From: Adlercreutzia shanghongiae
GTDB lineage: Bacteria; Actinomycetota; Coriobacteriia; Coriobacteriales; Eggerthellaceae
DNA length: 64,000 bases
Direction of reading: 5' to 3'
Assembly: GCF_035830635.1 (NCBI RefSeq)
Contig: NZ_JAYMFI010000015.1
Span: 1 to 64,000 of the forward strand
The notes below the pieces were generated by a model. The model worked only from the letters and a program-made list of their open reading frames with translations, had not been told where the DNA came from and did no database searches. The position numbers were made by a program, and so were the translations under genes. This document shows, piece after piece, positions 17,526 to 25,297 of this stretch (positions are counted from its first letter, which is position 1; each line of letters opens with the position of its first letter).

Positions 17526-17550
17526 TTATAACAAAAATGTTATAAGTCAA
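17526..17550 (-). promoter_or_regulatory. higBA promoter/operator
   Basis: TTATAAC and GTTATAA form a perfect 7-bp inverted repeat (17526-17545) with a 6-bp spacer. It overlaps the promoter just after a -35-like TTGACT (complement of 17545-17550). This is the expected place for HigA binding. Confidence 0.75.
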
Positions 17551-17785
17551 TGCCTTGTTTCCAAGGGAATGAGGATCTTGCAAGTTAGGTCGTCCGATGC
17601 GCCCAAGCTGCTCGCGCTTGCCGATGGACTTTGACGACGGCGAGACGCCTGCCGCCCTTACACTGGCTCATGAGTGCAATATAGCAAACTAATGTTCGAA
17701 ATTCAAGATGCAAAACGTTGCTCTTTTCTGAGTTTTTGCTAAGATGCCTCTGCTGAAATGCGATGCTCGAAGGAGGTGAGAGGAT

Positions 17786-18091
17786 ATGTCGAAGAAGCGC
17801 AAGAAGGCGGTGCCGGTGCACGTGCCGAAGCCGAAGGACGAGGTAGTGTGGCGCCAGTCGTCCGAGGAGGCGACGCTGGCGGGCAAGCCGCGCTACAACG
17901 GATTCGCCTGCGGCCACGGCGCCCACGGCCCGGCGAAGTACAGCCGAGCCCGCGCCAAGCAAGCATGGCAGCGACAGATGCGACAGGAAGGAGCCTCTCG
18001 GGGCTCCTTTCCTTTTTGCTTGAGGATGATCGCTATGAAAAACGCAAAGAACACCACCCCGAGGGCGCTCCCTGTCGTGGCTCTCTTATAA
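17786..18091 (+). CDS. hypothetical basic protein ending inside a long hairpin
   Basis: The 101-residue frame starts at ATG 17786 behind GAAGGAGGTGAGAGG. The first 70 residues are basic and polar (MSKKRKKAVPVHVPKPKDEV onward) with one Cys-Gly-His-Gly segment (FACGHGAHGPAKYSRARAK). No family recognised. An intrinsic terminator (17988-18018) lies inside the frame. The last dozen codons run into the left arm of a 25-bp inverted repeat whose edge supplies the TAA. This suggests the original 3' end was lost and the present C-terminus is newly acquired. Confidence 0.55.
   Translation: MSKKRKKAVPVHVPKPKDEVVWRQSSEEATLAGKPRYNGFACGHGAHGPAKYSRARAKQAWQRQMRQEGASRGSFPFCLRMIAMKNAKNTTPRALPVVALL
17988..18018 (+). 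terminator. intrinsic terminator inside the small ORF
   Basis: AAGGAGCC (17988-17995) pairs with GGCTCCTT (18002-18009) around a 6-nt loop, followed by TCCTTTTTG. Confidence 0.8.
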
Positions 18092-18143
18092 ATATAGATC
18101 GTAGATCCATATTGTAAGAAGAGAGCCACGACAGGGAGCGCCC
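18063..18143. repeat. 25-bp perfect inverted repeat with nested inner stem
   Basis: The arm 18063-18087 (GGGCGCTCCCTGTCGTGGCT plus CTCTT) is exactly complementary to 18119-18143. Inside, AATATAGATC (18091-18100) and GATCCATATT (18104-18113) pair with one mismatch, so the whole 81 bp can fold as one rod. It could terminate transcription from both sides, or be a small non-autonomous mobile palindrome. Confidence 0.8.
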
Positions 18144-18265
18144 CGGGGTATTTTCTCTTTCTACACCTTTCCTTAGCCCTTAAAACGCAGGGCAACGGTT
18201 TCGCTGCTGGATCTTCTAACTTGTGATCTCTAGAGGATGGTTTGGCGCGATGCATGCCCGCGAGA

Positions 18266-18548
18266 TCAGAGTCCGATAATGTCCTCGTAATTCTGCATCG
18301 TAGAGAATGCAATCATATTGCGATATCGAGGATGCCCGCTTCGTACTGCTTTTTTGTATTGAGCGATATAAGAAAGAAAACCTCGGTAGATGTCGTGCTC
18401 CTTGCCGCGCAAGGCATCGAACTCGTTGTCCCTGATTCGGGGCGTACGGCGGGTGTCGATGAATTCATCGCTCTCGATAACAACTGCTTTTGAATAATCA
18501 ATACCGCAGTGGCTTTCCTTGTTTGTCCAAAAAGCGTACTCTGTTCAC
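18266..18548 (-). pseudogene. frameshifted toxin-like gene downstream of RNA repeats
   Basis: TATAAGGAGGGG followed by GTG (18548-18546) begins a frame reading MNRVRFLDKQGKPLRY, which stops at TGA (18500-18498). The next frame is open from 18544 to TGA 18268-18266 and reads like a real protein: YSKAVVIESDEFID, RIRDNEFDALRGKEHDIYRG, FLSYIAQYKKAV, FSTMQNYEDIIGL. A single-nucleotide frameshift near 18500 would join them into about 107 residues. That is shorter than known type III toxins (roughly 150-190), so some sequence may also be missing. I do not recognise the family from sequence. The toxin label comes from the upstream layout of promoter, tandem hairpin repeats and terminator-like hairpin. 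Confidence 0.55.
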
Positions 18549-18567
18549 GCAGCCCCTCCTTATAGTG

Positions 18568-18594
18568 AGAGCGCCCTCACAGGGAGGGCGCTCT
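18568..18594 (-). terminator. hairpin between the repeat RNA and the downstream gene
   Basis: AGAGCGCCCTC (18568-18578) is the exact inverse complement of GAGGGCGCTCT (18584-18594), with a 5-nt loop. On the minus strand it is followed by CACTATAAGGAGG, the ribosome binding site of the frameshifted gene. In type III toxin-antitoxin loci a leaky terminator occupies this place. Confidence 0.6.
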
Positions 18595-18701
18595 TCTCAG
18601 TGGACTTTCTTTTGTTTTCGTTGGTCGCGCCCTACGACCAAAATCTTCCTCGTGAGCTTTCTTTATATTCCGTTGCTCGCGCTCTACGAGCAAATCTTCA
18701 G
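18595..18701 (-). ncRNA. candidate tandem-repeat antitoxin-like RNA
   Basis: Two repeats of about 52 nt each carry the same hairpin: stem 18673-18679/18687-18693 and stem 18621-18627/18635-18641, with 7-nt loops. The stems differ at one pair and both sides changed together (TTGCTCG/CGAGCAA against TTGGTCG/CGACCAA), which supports an RNA structure under selection. Each is preceded by GAAGATTT on the minus strand. A good promoter lies directly upstream and a hairpin terminator directly downstream. The RNA boundaries are inferred. Confidence 0.5.
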
Positions 18702-18707
18702 CTAGCA

Positions 18708-18736
18708 ATTGTAAGCCCTTATCTCGAAAAAGTCAA
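18708..18736 (-). promoter_or_regulatory. promoter of the tandem-repeat RNA
   Basis: On the minus strand, TTGACT (18736-18731) and TACAAT (18713-18708) are 17 bp apart, a near-consensus sigma-70 type promoter pointing into the repeats. Confidence 0.75.
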
Positions 18737-18844
18737 CGCGATTGCGAGGGTTCCACAGGTGTGCTTCGAGGCAATGAGGGCGGTAAGGGCGGCTAATCTG
18801 CAGTCTGATTCGCGAGGCTACCCACGTCGCGTTCCCTCCTAGCC
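18737..18844. other. gene-free spacer
   Basis: No gene or structure recognised between the minus-strand promoter and the terminator at 18845. Confidence 0.4.
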
Positions 18845-18900
18845 AGCGCCCGTAAATCATACGGGCGCTGTTTTTCGCCTCCATAGAATGATCCTCGTCC
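18845..18900 (+). repeat. terminator-bearing repeat, copy 1
   Basis: AGCGCCCGT (18845-18853) pairs with ACGGGCGCT (18861-18869), followed by GTTTTTC: a good intrinsic terminator. The 56-bp unit ending in CATAGAATGATCCTCGTCC recurs at 21188-21243, where the stem has decayed. Confidence 0.8.
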
Positions 18901-19026
18901 TCAGCGATTGCCACATCGAGAGAGACAGGGGCGGCATCCCGCCGCCCCGGCACCTTGACAACGGCATAGCAGGGCGGGGATCAGCCCGTCCGCAACTGAC
19001 AAGCAAAACTAAGAAAGGATTACACC

Positions 19027-19636
19027 ATGGAAAAACTGATGAGCGAAACCGATTACCTGAACGCGATGCTGAACGGCGCCGGCACCGCCACCCCCGACCA
19101 GCAGGCCATTCTGGAGCATCCCCGCAAGGGGGCGCGCAGCACTCTGGTGCGCATCAAGGGCGAGGCGGGCACCGGCAAAACCTTCTGCCTGCTGGCCAAG
19201 CTGCTGGGCGAGGCCGGCCGCTACCCCCGCGATCCACGCGAGCGCTGGGCGCGCCAGCCCGTGCTGTTCGTGTGCTTCAACCGCGAGATGGCCAATTACG
19301 CGCGGCACCTGATCCATCCCTTTCCGCAGGCGCCCCTCATTCACGTGACCACCTTCGACAGCCTGGTGGTGGGCCTGATGCTGAAGCACCTGGAGAAGAA
19401 CCCGCGGCCCGGCACCTCGGATGGCCCGGCCCCGTCGGTGGACTACTCGTTCGAGCTGGTGCGCGCGGCGATGCAGGAGGTGGCGCAGCGCCACCCCGAA
19501 GAGCGCTCCAAGTATTACCTGGATGCCGCCAACAAGCGCAACGTGCACTTCAGCCGCAGCTCGCCGCGAGCTGTACGTGTTCCTGAACGACACCACTCCC
19601 GGCTGGCTGCAAGCTACCTACCCCGACCTGCTGTAG
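19027..19636 (+). pseudogene. UvrD-like helicase with its middle deleted
   Basis: ATG 19027 follows AAGAAAGGA. The frame encodes about 177 residues of a superfamily I helicase N-terminus, with Walker A (IKGEAGTGKTFCLLAKL) and the motif Ia region (VLFVCFNREMANYARHL, IHVTTFDSLV). Near 19560 the similarity jumps, out of frame, to the extreme C-terminus of the same kind of protein: RRELYVFLNDTTPGWLQATY, then PDLL and TAG at 19634-19636. So several hundred central residues, with motifs II-VI, are missing and the two ends are fused out of frame. The nominal frame continues to 20925 only by reading antisense to the next gene. Confidence 0.8.
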
Positions 19637-19716
19637 GCGCAGCACGCGACCTGTGCGAGCCCCAGCCAAAAAGCGGGCGGGCTAAAGCCCGCCCCTGCGG
19701 CTGGCGTCCCTGTGGT

Positions 19717-19790
19717 GTGCGGATATTGTCGGGACGGCGCCTCGTAGGGGCGGCCTTCAGGCCGCCCGCCGGGTTGAGCACGGCCACCTT
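19717..19790 (+). repeat. REP-like repeat, copy 1
   Basis: A 74-bp unit containing the palindrome GGGCGGCCTTCAGGCCGCCC recurs, nearly identical, at 21394-21467 in the same orientation. It is preceded by another GC palindrome (AGCGGGCGGGCTAAAGCCCG region, 19671-19696). Confidence 0.8.
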
Positions 19791-19812
19791 CCGGGGTGGG
19801 GTGCGGGCGATG

Positions 19813-21066
19813 TTAGCCGAGAGCCAGCAACGAGTCGTCCATGAGAAAGTCGTAAAGCCTCAAGTGCCGCACTCCATTGATGTCCTGGGTGATCGGGTCC
19901 ATGGAGATAACGTATTTCGGATATGCGTCCCGCACGTGGTCGAACGCTCCAAATTCCCGTTCAACAGTGCTCTCGTCTTGCATCAGGTAAGCGACTTGAA
20001 TGTAGCAGCGCTTTTCCCCATGCGTTACAACGAAGTCGATTTCCCCCCGCAACGTTTTCCCCACATAAACACGAAGGCCGCGAGAGACAAGCTCGTTGTA
20101 GACGACTGTTTCCGCGATGTGGGAAAACTCGTTCTTCGAGGGGTTCTTCTTTGCATGAAAAAGCCCGAGGTCGCAAACGAAGCCCTTCTTTTCGTACTTA
20201 AGGGGGGTCTTACCCGATATGTCGTATTTTTCCACGAGGGAAACAATGAATGCGTCCTGGATGAACTGGAGGTATTCGTACACTTTGGTGGCGGAGATCC
20301 TCTGGTTGCTGCTTGTAAGGGTGTCGGCGATCTTTTTGCCGCTGACGAAATTGGAGGAATTGGCGATCAGGTAATTGAGCACGTTCTGAAGCGGCTCTCC
20401 CTTGGCCACGTTGTTCCTGTCCATTATGTCGCGCAGGACGATCGACGTGTAGAGGTCGTCAATAACAACAGAGCGGGCATCGTCGTCCGATTGCGCGCAA
20501 ACAAGGGGAAACCCTCCCCAGCGCAGATAGTCTTGCAAGAGGCTTTCCGGGGAGGGGGCGTAGTTGAAGGGGAAGTCGTGAGAGTAATCGAGCCCGTCCG
20601 TGCTCTGCCGGCGGTATTGCACATACTCCCGAAAATTGAAGGGCATCACCTGGAAGGAAACGTACCGGCCGCTGAGAAGGGTCGCAAGTTCGCCGGCAAG
20701 GAGTCGAGAGTTCGAGCCGGTTACAAAGATGCTCGACTCTCCCTCTGCGTGGAGCGAGTTCACCACGTCCTCGAAGCCTTCGACGAGCTGAATCTCGTCA
20801 AGAAGGAAGTAGGCTTTCCCGTGCGGAACGATGCGCTCTTTGAGGTATCGGTAAAGCCGATCTGCATCTCGGAGACCTTTGTGCTCGAAAGACTCAAAGT
20901 TGATCAAGGTGATATCGGATGCTGATATGCCCGAGGAAACGAGGTCGTCGCAAATCTGTCTGAGCAGAACCGACTTTCCGCATCTGCGGACGCCGACGAT
21001 CACCTTGATGAGGTTCTGGTGGTAAAAGGGCCGGATTCTTTCCAGATACGATTCGCGGATGACCAC
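19813..21066 (-). CDS. AAA_14/DUF4143 ATPase
   Basis: The 417-residue protein starts at GTG 21066, chosen because AAGGAGG lies five bases upstream. The AAA_14 domain comes first: Walker A VGVRRCGKSVLLRQ near residue 25, Walker B AYFLLDEIQ and sensor FVTGSNSRLL. A winged-helix region (ADTLTSSNQRISATKVYEYL) and the DUF4143 nuclease-like domain follow (GKTLRGEIDFVVTHGEKRCY, IQVAYLM). The function of this family is not settled. Here the gene is flanked by duplicated repeats and faces a helicase remnant, so it may be mobile or defence-linked. Key ATPase residues look intact. Confidence 0.85.
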   Translation of the reverse strand: MVIRESYLERIRPFYHQNLIKVIVGVRRCGKSVLLRQICDDLVSSGISASDITLINFESFEHKGLRDADRLYRYLKERIVPHGKAYFLLDEIQLVEGFEDVVNSLHAEGESSIFVTGSNSRLLAGELATLLSGRYVSFQVMPFNFREYVQYRRQSTDGLDYSHDFPFNYAPSPESLLQDYLRWGGFPLVCAQSDDDARSVVIDDLYTSIVLRDIMDRNNVAKGEPLQNVLNYLIANSSNFVSGKKIADTLTSSNQRISATKVYEYLQFIQDAFIVSLVEKYDISGKTPLKYEKKGFVCDLGLFHAKKNPSKNEFSHIAETVVYNELVSRGLRVYVGKTLRGEIDFVVTHGEKRCYIQVAYLMQDESTVEREFGAFDHVRDAYPKYVISMDPITQDINGVRHLRLYDFLMDDSLLALG

Positions 21067-21115
21067 ATGTCCTCCTTGGGTGCGAGGCTGATAAGGCTTC
21101 TGATTGTACGATATG

Positions 21116-21171
21116 TTCCATAAAAATGAAACATTTTTAGTATATGGAATATTTTTCCGCAAAAATGAAAC
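21116..21171 (-). promoter_or_regulatory. promoter/operator of the DUF4143 ATPase
   Basis: Two direct copies of GTTTCATTTTT-GGAA (minus strand; 21171-21155 and 21132-21116) differ at two positions. TTCCATA (21116-21122) and TATGGAA (21143-21149) form an inverted repeat. A minus-strand -10 TATACT (21144-21139) lies between them. This is consistent with autoregulation. Confidence 0.55.
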
Positions 21172-21187
21172 TTATCTGACACCATAC

Positions 21188-21243
21188 AGGTGCTCGTAAA
21201 TCTTGAGGGCGCTGTTTTCACCCCCATAGAATGATCCTCGTCC
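21188..21243 (+). repeat. terminator-bearing repeat, decayed copy 2
   Basis: It matches 18845-18900 over 56 bp, with several substitutions that break the stem. It is about 150 bp from the second REP-like copy, whereas copy 1 is separated from its REP-like copy by the helicase remnant. Confidence 0.7.
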
Positions 21244-21393
21244 CTACGGCAACCGGCGGGGCTCGGGGGGGGGGTGCCTTCGAGGTGCCGGTCCCGCACC
21301 CCGGGCGAGCTAAAGCCCGCCCCTACGGTGGACTGCCCCTGCGGCGGATCGCCCCCGCAGTGGACTGCTTCTGCGGTGGGTCGCTCTTGCGGC

Positions 21394-21467
21394 GCGCGGA
21401 TATTGCCGGGATGGCGCCTCGTAGGGGCGGCCTTCAGGCCGCCCGTCGGGTTGAGCGCGGGCACCTT
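21394..21467 (+). repeat. REP-like repeat, copy 2
   Basis: Nearly identical to 19717-19790. The stretch 21295-21390 before it is a run of short degenerate GGTGGACTGC-like repeats. Confidence 0.8.
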
Positions 21468-21606
21468 CTCTGTCGCCCGTAGGGCAACGGTTCTGCCCTT
21501 GCCGCCCCTTTGCGGCGAGGCGCGTTCTCTAAGGGCTTTGCGAGGTGCATTTTCGGCTCATCTTCTCCTGAAGTTATAATCATTGGAAAGCGCAGGGTTA
21601 TGGCCA

Positions 21607-21644
21607 TTGTCCTTTCGGTCTGCTATACTGTAAACAAGTAAACA
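21607..21644 (+). promoter_or_regulatory. promoter/operator of the PIN toxin-antitoxin pair
   Basis: TATACT (21624-21629) is a good -10. Two direct GTAAACA repeats (21630-21636, 21638-21644) follow at the expected transcription start, a likely antitoxin-binding site. The -35 is weak. Confidence 0.55.
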
Positions 21645-21657
21645 GCTAGGAGGGATA

Positions 21658-21942
21658 ATGGCTACGAAGACGTTTTCGGGGCGTGTGGACGAGGGGGCGC
21701 TGGCGTTTGCCGATGCTCTGGCTCAACGGGAATACGGGCTCTCCTTTGGCCAGTACTGCGGCACCGTTTTGCTCGATTCCATTCAGACTACGGGGACTAT
21801 GCCCTCGTTGGTTGCTCCATCATCGGGGAAGAGCGATGCCGCTGCGTTCATCAAGGGCTTCGCGGCGCGGGCGCGCCACCCCGAGGTTGGGCGCTTGTCC
21901 GATGCCGAGGTGCGCGACCTGATTGCGGGCCGCTATGAGTAG
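21658..21942 (+). CDS. RHH-like antitoxin of a PIN toxin
   Basis: The 94-residue protein starts at ATG 21658 behind TAGGAGGG. It overlaps the PIN-domain gene by eight bases, the usual antitoxin-toxin arrangement. The N-terminus (ATKTFSGRVDEGALAFADAL) fits a RelB/DinJ-like ribbon-helix-helix DNA-binding part. The C-terminus (GRLSDAEVRDLIAGRYE) would wrap the toxin. It should bind the GTAAACA repeats just upstream. Family placement is tentative. Confidence 0.72.
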   Translation: MATKTFSGRVDEGALAFADALAQREYGLSFGQYCGTVLLDSIQTTGTMPSLVAPSSGKSDAAAFIKGFAARARHPEVGRLSDAEVRDLIAGRYE

Positions 21943-22372
21943 GAAGCTGCTGGTGGACACCAACATTCTCTTGGATGCTGCCATGGGGGAGCGCCCGGGT
22001 TGGGCGGCGGCCACATTATTGGTGGACGAAATCGCCTATGAGGATGTGCGCGGTTACGTGTGCGCCGGTTCCCTTAAAGATGTGTATTACATTCTGGGGA
22101 AATATGCCGACGAGTCTTCGGCCCGTCAATTCGTGCTGGCCATGATGGATTTGTTTGAGGTGGTCGCCGTGGATGCGGCTCTCTGCCGCATGGCCGCCTT
22201 GTCGGACGAGCCCGATTTCGAAGATGGCCTCATTCGTGCGTGCGCCGAGAGCGTCCGCGCCGACTTCATCATCTCCCGCGACGAGAAGGCTTTCGCGCGC
22301 TCGCCCATCAAGCGCCTATCGGCCCAAGACTACGTCGCCCTCTTCTGCGACGTAGAAGAGGTGGCACTGTAA
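21935..22372 (+). CDS. PIN-domain toxin (VapC-like)
   Basis: The 145-residue protein is a PIN-domain endoribonuclease. KLLVDTNILLDAAM gives the first catalytic Asp, DEPDFEDGLIRACAE the central acidic residues, and ADFIISRDEKAFARSPIKRL the last acidic and final strand region. The start ATG 21935 lies within the antitoxin stop region (ATGAGTAG), showing translational coupling. Targets of such toxins are usually tRNA or rRNA; the target here is unknown. Confidence 0.87.
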   Translation: MSRKLLVDTNILLDAAMGERPGWAAATLLVDEIAYEDVRGYVCAGSLKDVYYILGKYADESSARQFVLAMMDLFEVVAVDAALCRMAALSDEPDFEDGLIRACAESVRADFIISRDEKAFARSPIKRLSAQDYVALFCDVEEVAL

Positions 22373-22518
22373 AATTGTGCGTGGGCTTCCGGCAACGGGC
22401 GCGCAACGGGTCGAAGGCGGAAAGGACAGAGCCCTTTCCCTGCGGGGCGCTTGGGAAGGCCGCTGCCGAAAATATGGTGCGCTCTGGGTGCGCTCTGGAA
22501 AGGGGCGCGCTCTCGGCC

Positions 22519-22524
22519 TATAAT
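22519..22524 (+). promoter_or_regulatory. -10 box of guaB
   Basis: TATAAT 49 bp before the GTG start. The -35 is weak. The 200 bp between the PIN gene and guaB holds no other feature I can support. Confidence 0.5.
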
Positions 22525-22572
22525 GAATCAATTAACCGTTCAGGGCACCGATTTGAAAGAAGGAGCGCAGCC

Positions 22573-24090
22573 GTGGCCTACTATTTCGAGGAACCGTCCC
22601 GTACATTCAACGAGTACCTGCTGGTGCCGGGCCACACGCCCGCCGACTGCGTGCCTGCGGCGGTCAGCCTGAAAACGCCCCTGGTGAAGTACCGCAAGGG
22701 CGAGGAGGAGTGCCCGCTCACCCTTTCCGTGCCCATGGTGTCGGCCATCATGGCCGCCGTCTCCGACGACAAGATGGCCGTGGCGCTCGCCACCGAGGGA
22801 GGCCTGTCGTTCATCTACGGCAACCAGTCCATCGAGGACGAGGCCGCCATGGTGGCCCGCGTGAAGGACTACAAGGCCGGTTTCGTCACCTCCGACGCGA
22901 ACCTGTCGCCGGATATGACCCTCGCTGAGGTTGTCGAGCTGAAGGACCGCTACGGCCACTCCACCATGCCCGTCACCGCCGACGGCAGCGCCCACGGCAA
23001 GCTGCTCGGCATTGTAACCGAGCGCGACTACCGCCTCTCCCGCATGTCCATGGACGAGAAGGTTGCCGACTTCATGACGCCCCGCGAGAAGCTCGTGGTG
23101 GCGCCGGCCGATACCACGTTGAAGGCCGCCAACGATATCATCTGGGACCACAAGCTGAACTCGCTGCCCATCGTGGACGCCGACGACTGCCTGGTGGCGC
23201 TGGTGTTCCGCAAGGACTACGACTCCCACAAGAGCAACCCCGACGAGATGCTCGACTCCCACAAGCGCTACATGGTGGGTGCCGGTATCAACTCCCGCGA
23301 CTACGCCGAGCGCGTGCCGGCGCTGGTGGAGGCCGGTGCCGACGTGCTGTGCATCGATAGCTCCGAGGGCTATTCCGACTGGCAGAAGCTGACCATCGAG
23401 TGGGTGCGCGAGCACTATGGCGACACGGTGAAGATTGGCGCAGGTAACGTGGTTGATGCCGAGGGCTTCCGCTTCCTCGCTGACGCGGGTGCCGACTTCG
23501 TGAAGATTGGCATCGGCGGCGGCTCCATCTGCATCACCCGCGAGACCAAGGGCATCGGCCGCGGCCAGGCCACGGCTACCATCGAGGTGGCGAAGGCTCG
23601 CGACGAGTACTTCCGCGAGACCGGCGTGTACGTGCCCATCTGCTCCGACGGTGGCATCGTCTACGACCATCACATCTCGCTGGCGCTCGCTATGGGCGCC
23701 GACTTCGTCATGCTGGGCCGCTACTTCGCCCGCTTCGACGAGAGTCCCTCGGCCAAGGTCATGGTGAACGGCACCTACATGAAGGAGTACTGGGGCGAGG
23801 GTTCCGCCCGCGCTCGCAACTGGGGCCGTTACGATCTGGGCGGCAAGAAGTCGCTGTCCTTCGAAGAGGGCGTCGACTCCTACGTGCCCTACGCTGGCAG
23901 CCTGAAGGACAACATGGCCATCACGCTGCTGAAGCTGAAGAGCACCATGTGCAACTGCGGCGCGCTCACCATCCCCGAGTTCCAGGACAAGGCGAAGCTC
24001 ACGCTGGTGAGCGCCACCTCCATCGTTGAGGGCGGCGCCCACGACGTTCTGCTGAAGGACAAGGCTCCCTACGCCAGCAACACGCGCTAA
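22573..24090 (+). CDS. guaB: IMP dehydrogenase
   Basis: The 505-residue enzyme oxidises IMP to XMP with NAD, the committed step to guanine nucleotides. The start GTG 22573 follows AGAAGGAGCG. The catalytic loop is GIGGGSICITRE with the nucleophilic Cys. Two CBS domains are inserted at about residues 110-225 (VADFMTPREKLVVAPADTTL is part of the second). ICSDGGIVYDHHISLALAMG, the phosphate-binding loop, and YWGEGSARARNW, the flap, are present. It is a typical full-length member. Confidence 0.95.
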   Translation: MAYYFEEPSRTFNEYLLVPGHTPADCVPAAVSLKTPLVKYRKGEEECPLTLSVPMVSAIMAAVSDDKMAVALATEGGLSFIYGNQSIEDEAAMVARVKDYKAGFVTSDANLSPDMTLAEVVELKDRYGHSTMPVTADGSAHGKLLGIVTERDYRLSRMSMDEKVADFMTPREKLVVAPADTTLKAANDIIWDHKLNSLPIVDADDCLVALVFRKDYDSHKSNPDEMLDSHKRYMVGAGINSRDYAERVPALVEAGADVLCIDSSEGYSDWQKLTIEWVREHYGDTVKIGAGNVVDAEGFRFLADAGADFVKIGIGGGSICITRETKGIGRGQATATIEVAKARDEYFRETGVYVPICSDGGIVYDHHISLALAMGADFVMLGRYFARFDESPSAKVMVNGTYMKEYWGEGSARARNWGRYDLGGKKSLSFEEGVDSYVPYAGSLKDNMAITLLKLKSTMCNCGALTIPEFQDKAKLTLVSATSIVEGGAHDVLLKDKAPYASNTR

Positions 24091-24149
24091 GCTCGCGAGC
24101 ACGGCGAATCGCGTTTGCGCTCCGCCTGCTGCGTCTTGCGCGTGTTCCG

Positions 24150-24184
24150 GGCGCTCCGCGGCAAGCGGGGCGCCTTTTCTTTTG
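24150..24184 (+). terminator. guaB terminator
   Basis: GGCGCTCCGC (24150-24159) pairs with GCGGGGCGCC (24165-24174), one G-U pair, followed by TTTTCTTTTG. Confidence 0.88.
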
Positions 24185-24193
24185 CCGTCTGCG

Positions 24194-25084
24194 CTAGGAG
24201 CCCGAGGCACTCAAGGCCGCGAAGAGGTCTTCCATATCCCGCTCGTACAGGCTGTTGCGCAAATACACGAAGCTGATGTCGTGGAAGATGCTCGCATCGG
24301 CAAGGGGGATGATGCGCAGCGTGCCCTCCTGCACCTCCCGCTGCACGGCAGCTTCGTAGACGAAGGAAGCTCCCAAGTCGGCCCGAACGAAGATCTTGAT
24401 GATGTCGAGGCTCTCCACGACGAAGTGGTCGGCGAACGAGGCGGGGGAGAGGTTGCGCTGGGCCAAGGCATGGGTAAGGACGTTGCGGCTGCCGCTGCCC
24501 TCCTCGCGTAGGATGAGTCGCTCGCCCAAGAGGTCTTCCATCGTGCGCGGAGGCGCGGGGAAGACGTGGTCGGCCGCGCAGATGGGCACAAGCCGCTCGC
24601 TGGAGAAGGGCCGCGAGGCGTAGCGGGCCTTGTCGAAGAGGCCTTCCACAAAGGCGCAGTCGATGGCGCCCTCGTCCAGAAGCTCCAGCAGGTGCTGCGT
24701 GCCCCCGGACCGCACGGCGACGTGCACGTCGGGCCGGGCGGCCAGGTAGCGGGCGAGGAGGGCGGCCACTACGTACTCGCCGGCCGTCAACGTCATGCCG
24801 ATGCGGAGCTTGACGGCCGCCCCGTGGGCCACTTCTCCCACCCGTTCGTGCAGCAGCGCATCATCATGGGCCATGGTGGCCAGCCCGTCGCGCAGCACTC
24901 GTCCTGCCGGGGTCAGCTCCAGCTTCTTGTGGTGGTAGGAGAACAGCTTCGCGCCGTACTCGCGCTCCAGGTAGGTGATGTGCTGGGAGACGGCCGGCTG
25001 GGTGAGCGCCAGCTCTTCGGCGGCACGGGTGTAATTCATGGTGCGGCACACGGTGAGGAAGGTTTTCACGCGAAAATCCTGCAT
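24194..25084 (-). CDS. LysR-family regulator
   Basis: The 296-residue protein starts at ATG 25084 behind AAAGGTGG. The N-terminal LysR helix-turn-helix (FLTVCRTMNYTRAAEELALTQ, PAVSQHITYLEREYG) is followed by a substrate-binding domain. It is divergent from the TDT transporter at 25298, with 213 bp between the starts. The classical arrangement suggests it controls that gene in response to the transported anion. Confidence 0.9.
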   Translation of the reverse strand: MQDFRVKTFLTVCRTMNYTRAAEELALTQPAVSQHITYLEREYGAKLFSYHHKKLELTPAGRVLRDGLATMAHDDALLHERVGEVAHGAAVKLRIGMTLTAGEYVVAALLARYLAARPDVHVAVRSGGTQHLLELLDEGAIDCAFVEGLFDKARYASRPFSSERLVPICAADHVFPAPPRTMEDLLGERLILREEGSGSRNVLTHALAQRNLSPASFADHFVVESLDIIKIFVRADLGASFVYEAAVQREVQEGTLRIIPLADASIFHDISFVYLRNSLYERDMEDLFAALSASGS

Positions 25085-25297
25085 AGGGCCACCTTTCTCT
25101 GGGCTAGTTTTCGCTGTTCTTTCCCGGGTATCATAGCAATAAAGTTTGCTAATTGGTGCATAAGTATATATAAGTTTTCTTTTGGTAAGAATCGGCGCAT
25201 AATGAGGCCACTTCACTCCTGCGGATCGCTGCGAGACCTCCGGCGATGCGTGGTCGAGATTCCTTTAATACGCAATGAGTCCGAGGAAAGGCAGTCC

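Noticed and set aside
19027..20925. 632-codon continuous frame from the helicase start
   Set aside because: After about codon 177 it reads REP-like DNA and then antisense to the ATPase gene. The true C-terminus is in another frame and ends at 19636.
22540..24210. Long minus-strand frame opposite guaB
   Set aside because: Antisense shadow with no ribosome binding site, no domains and biased composition.
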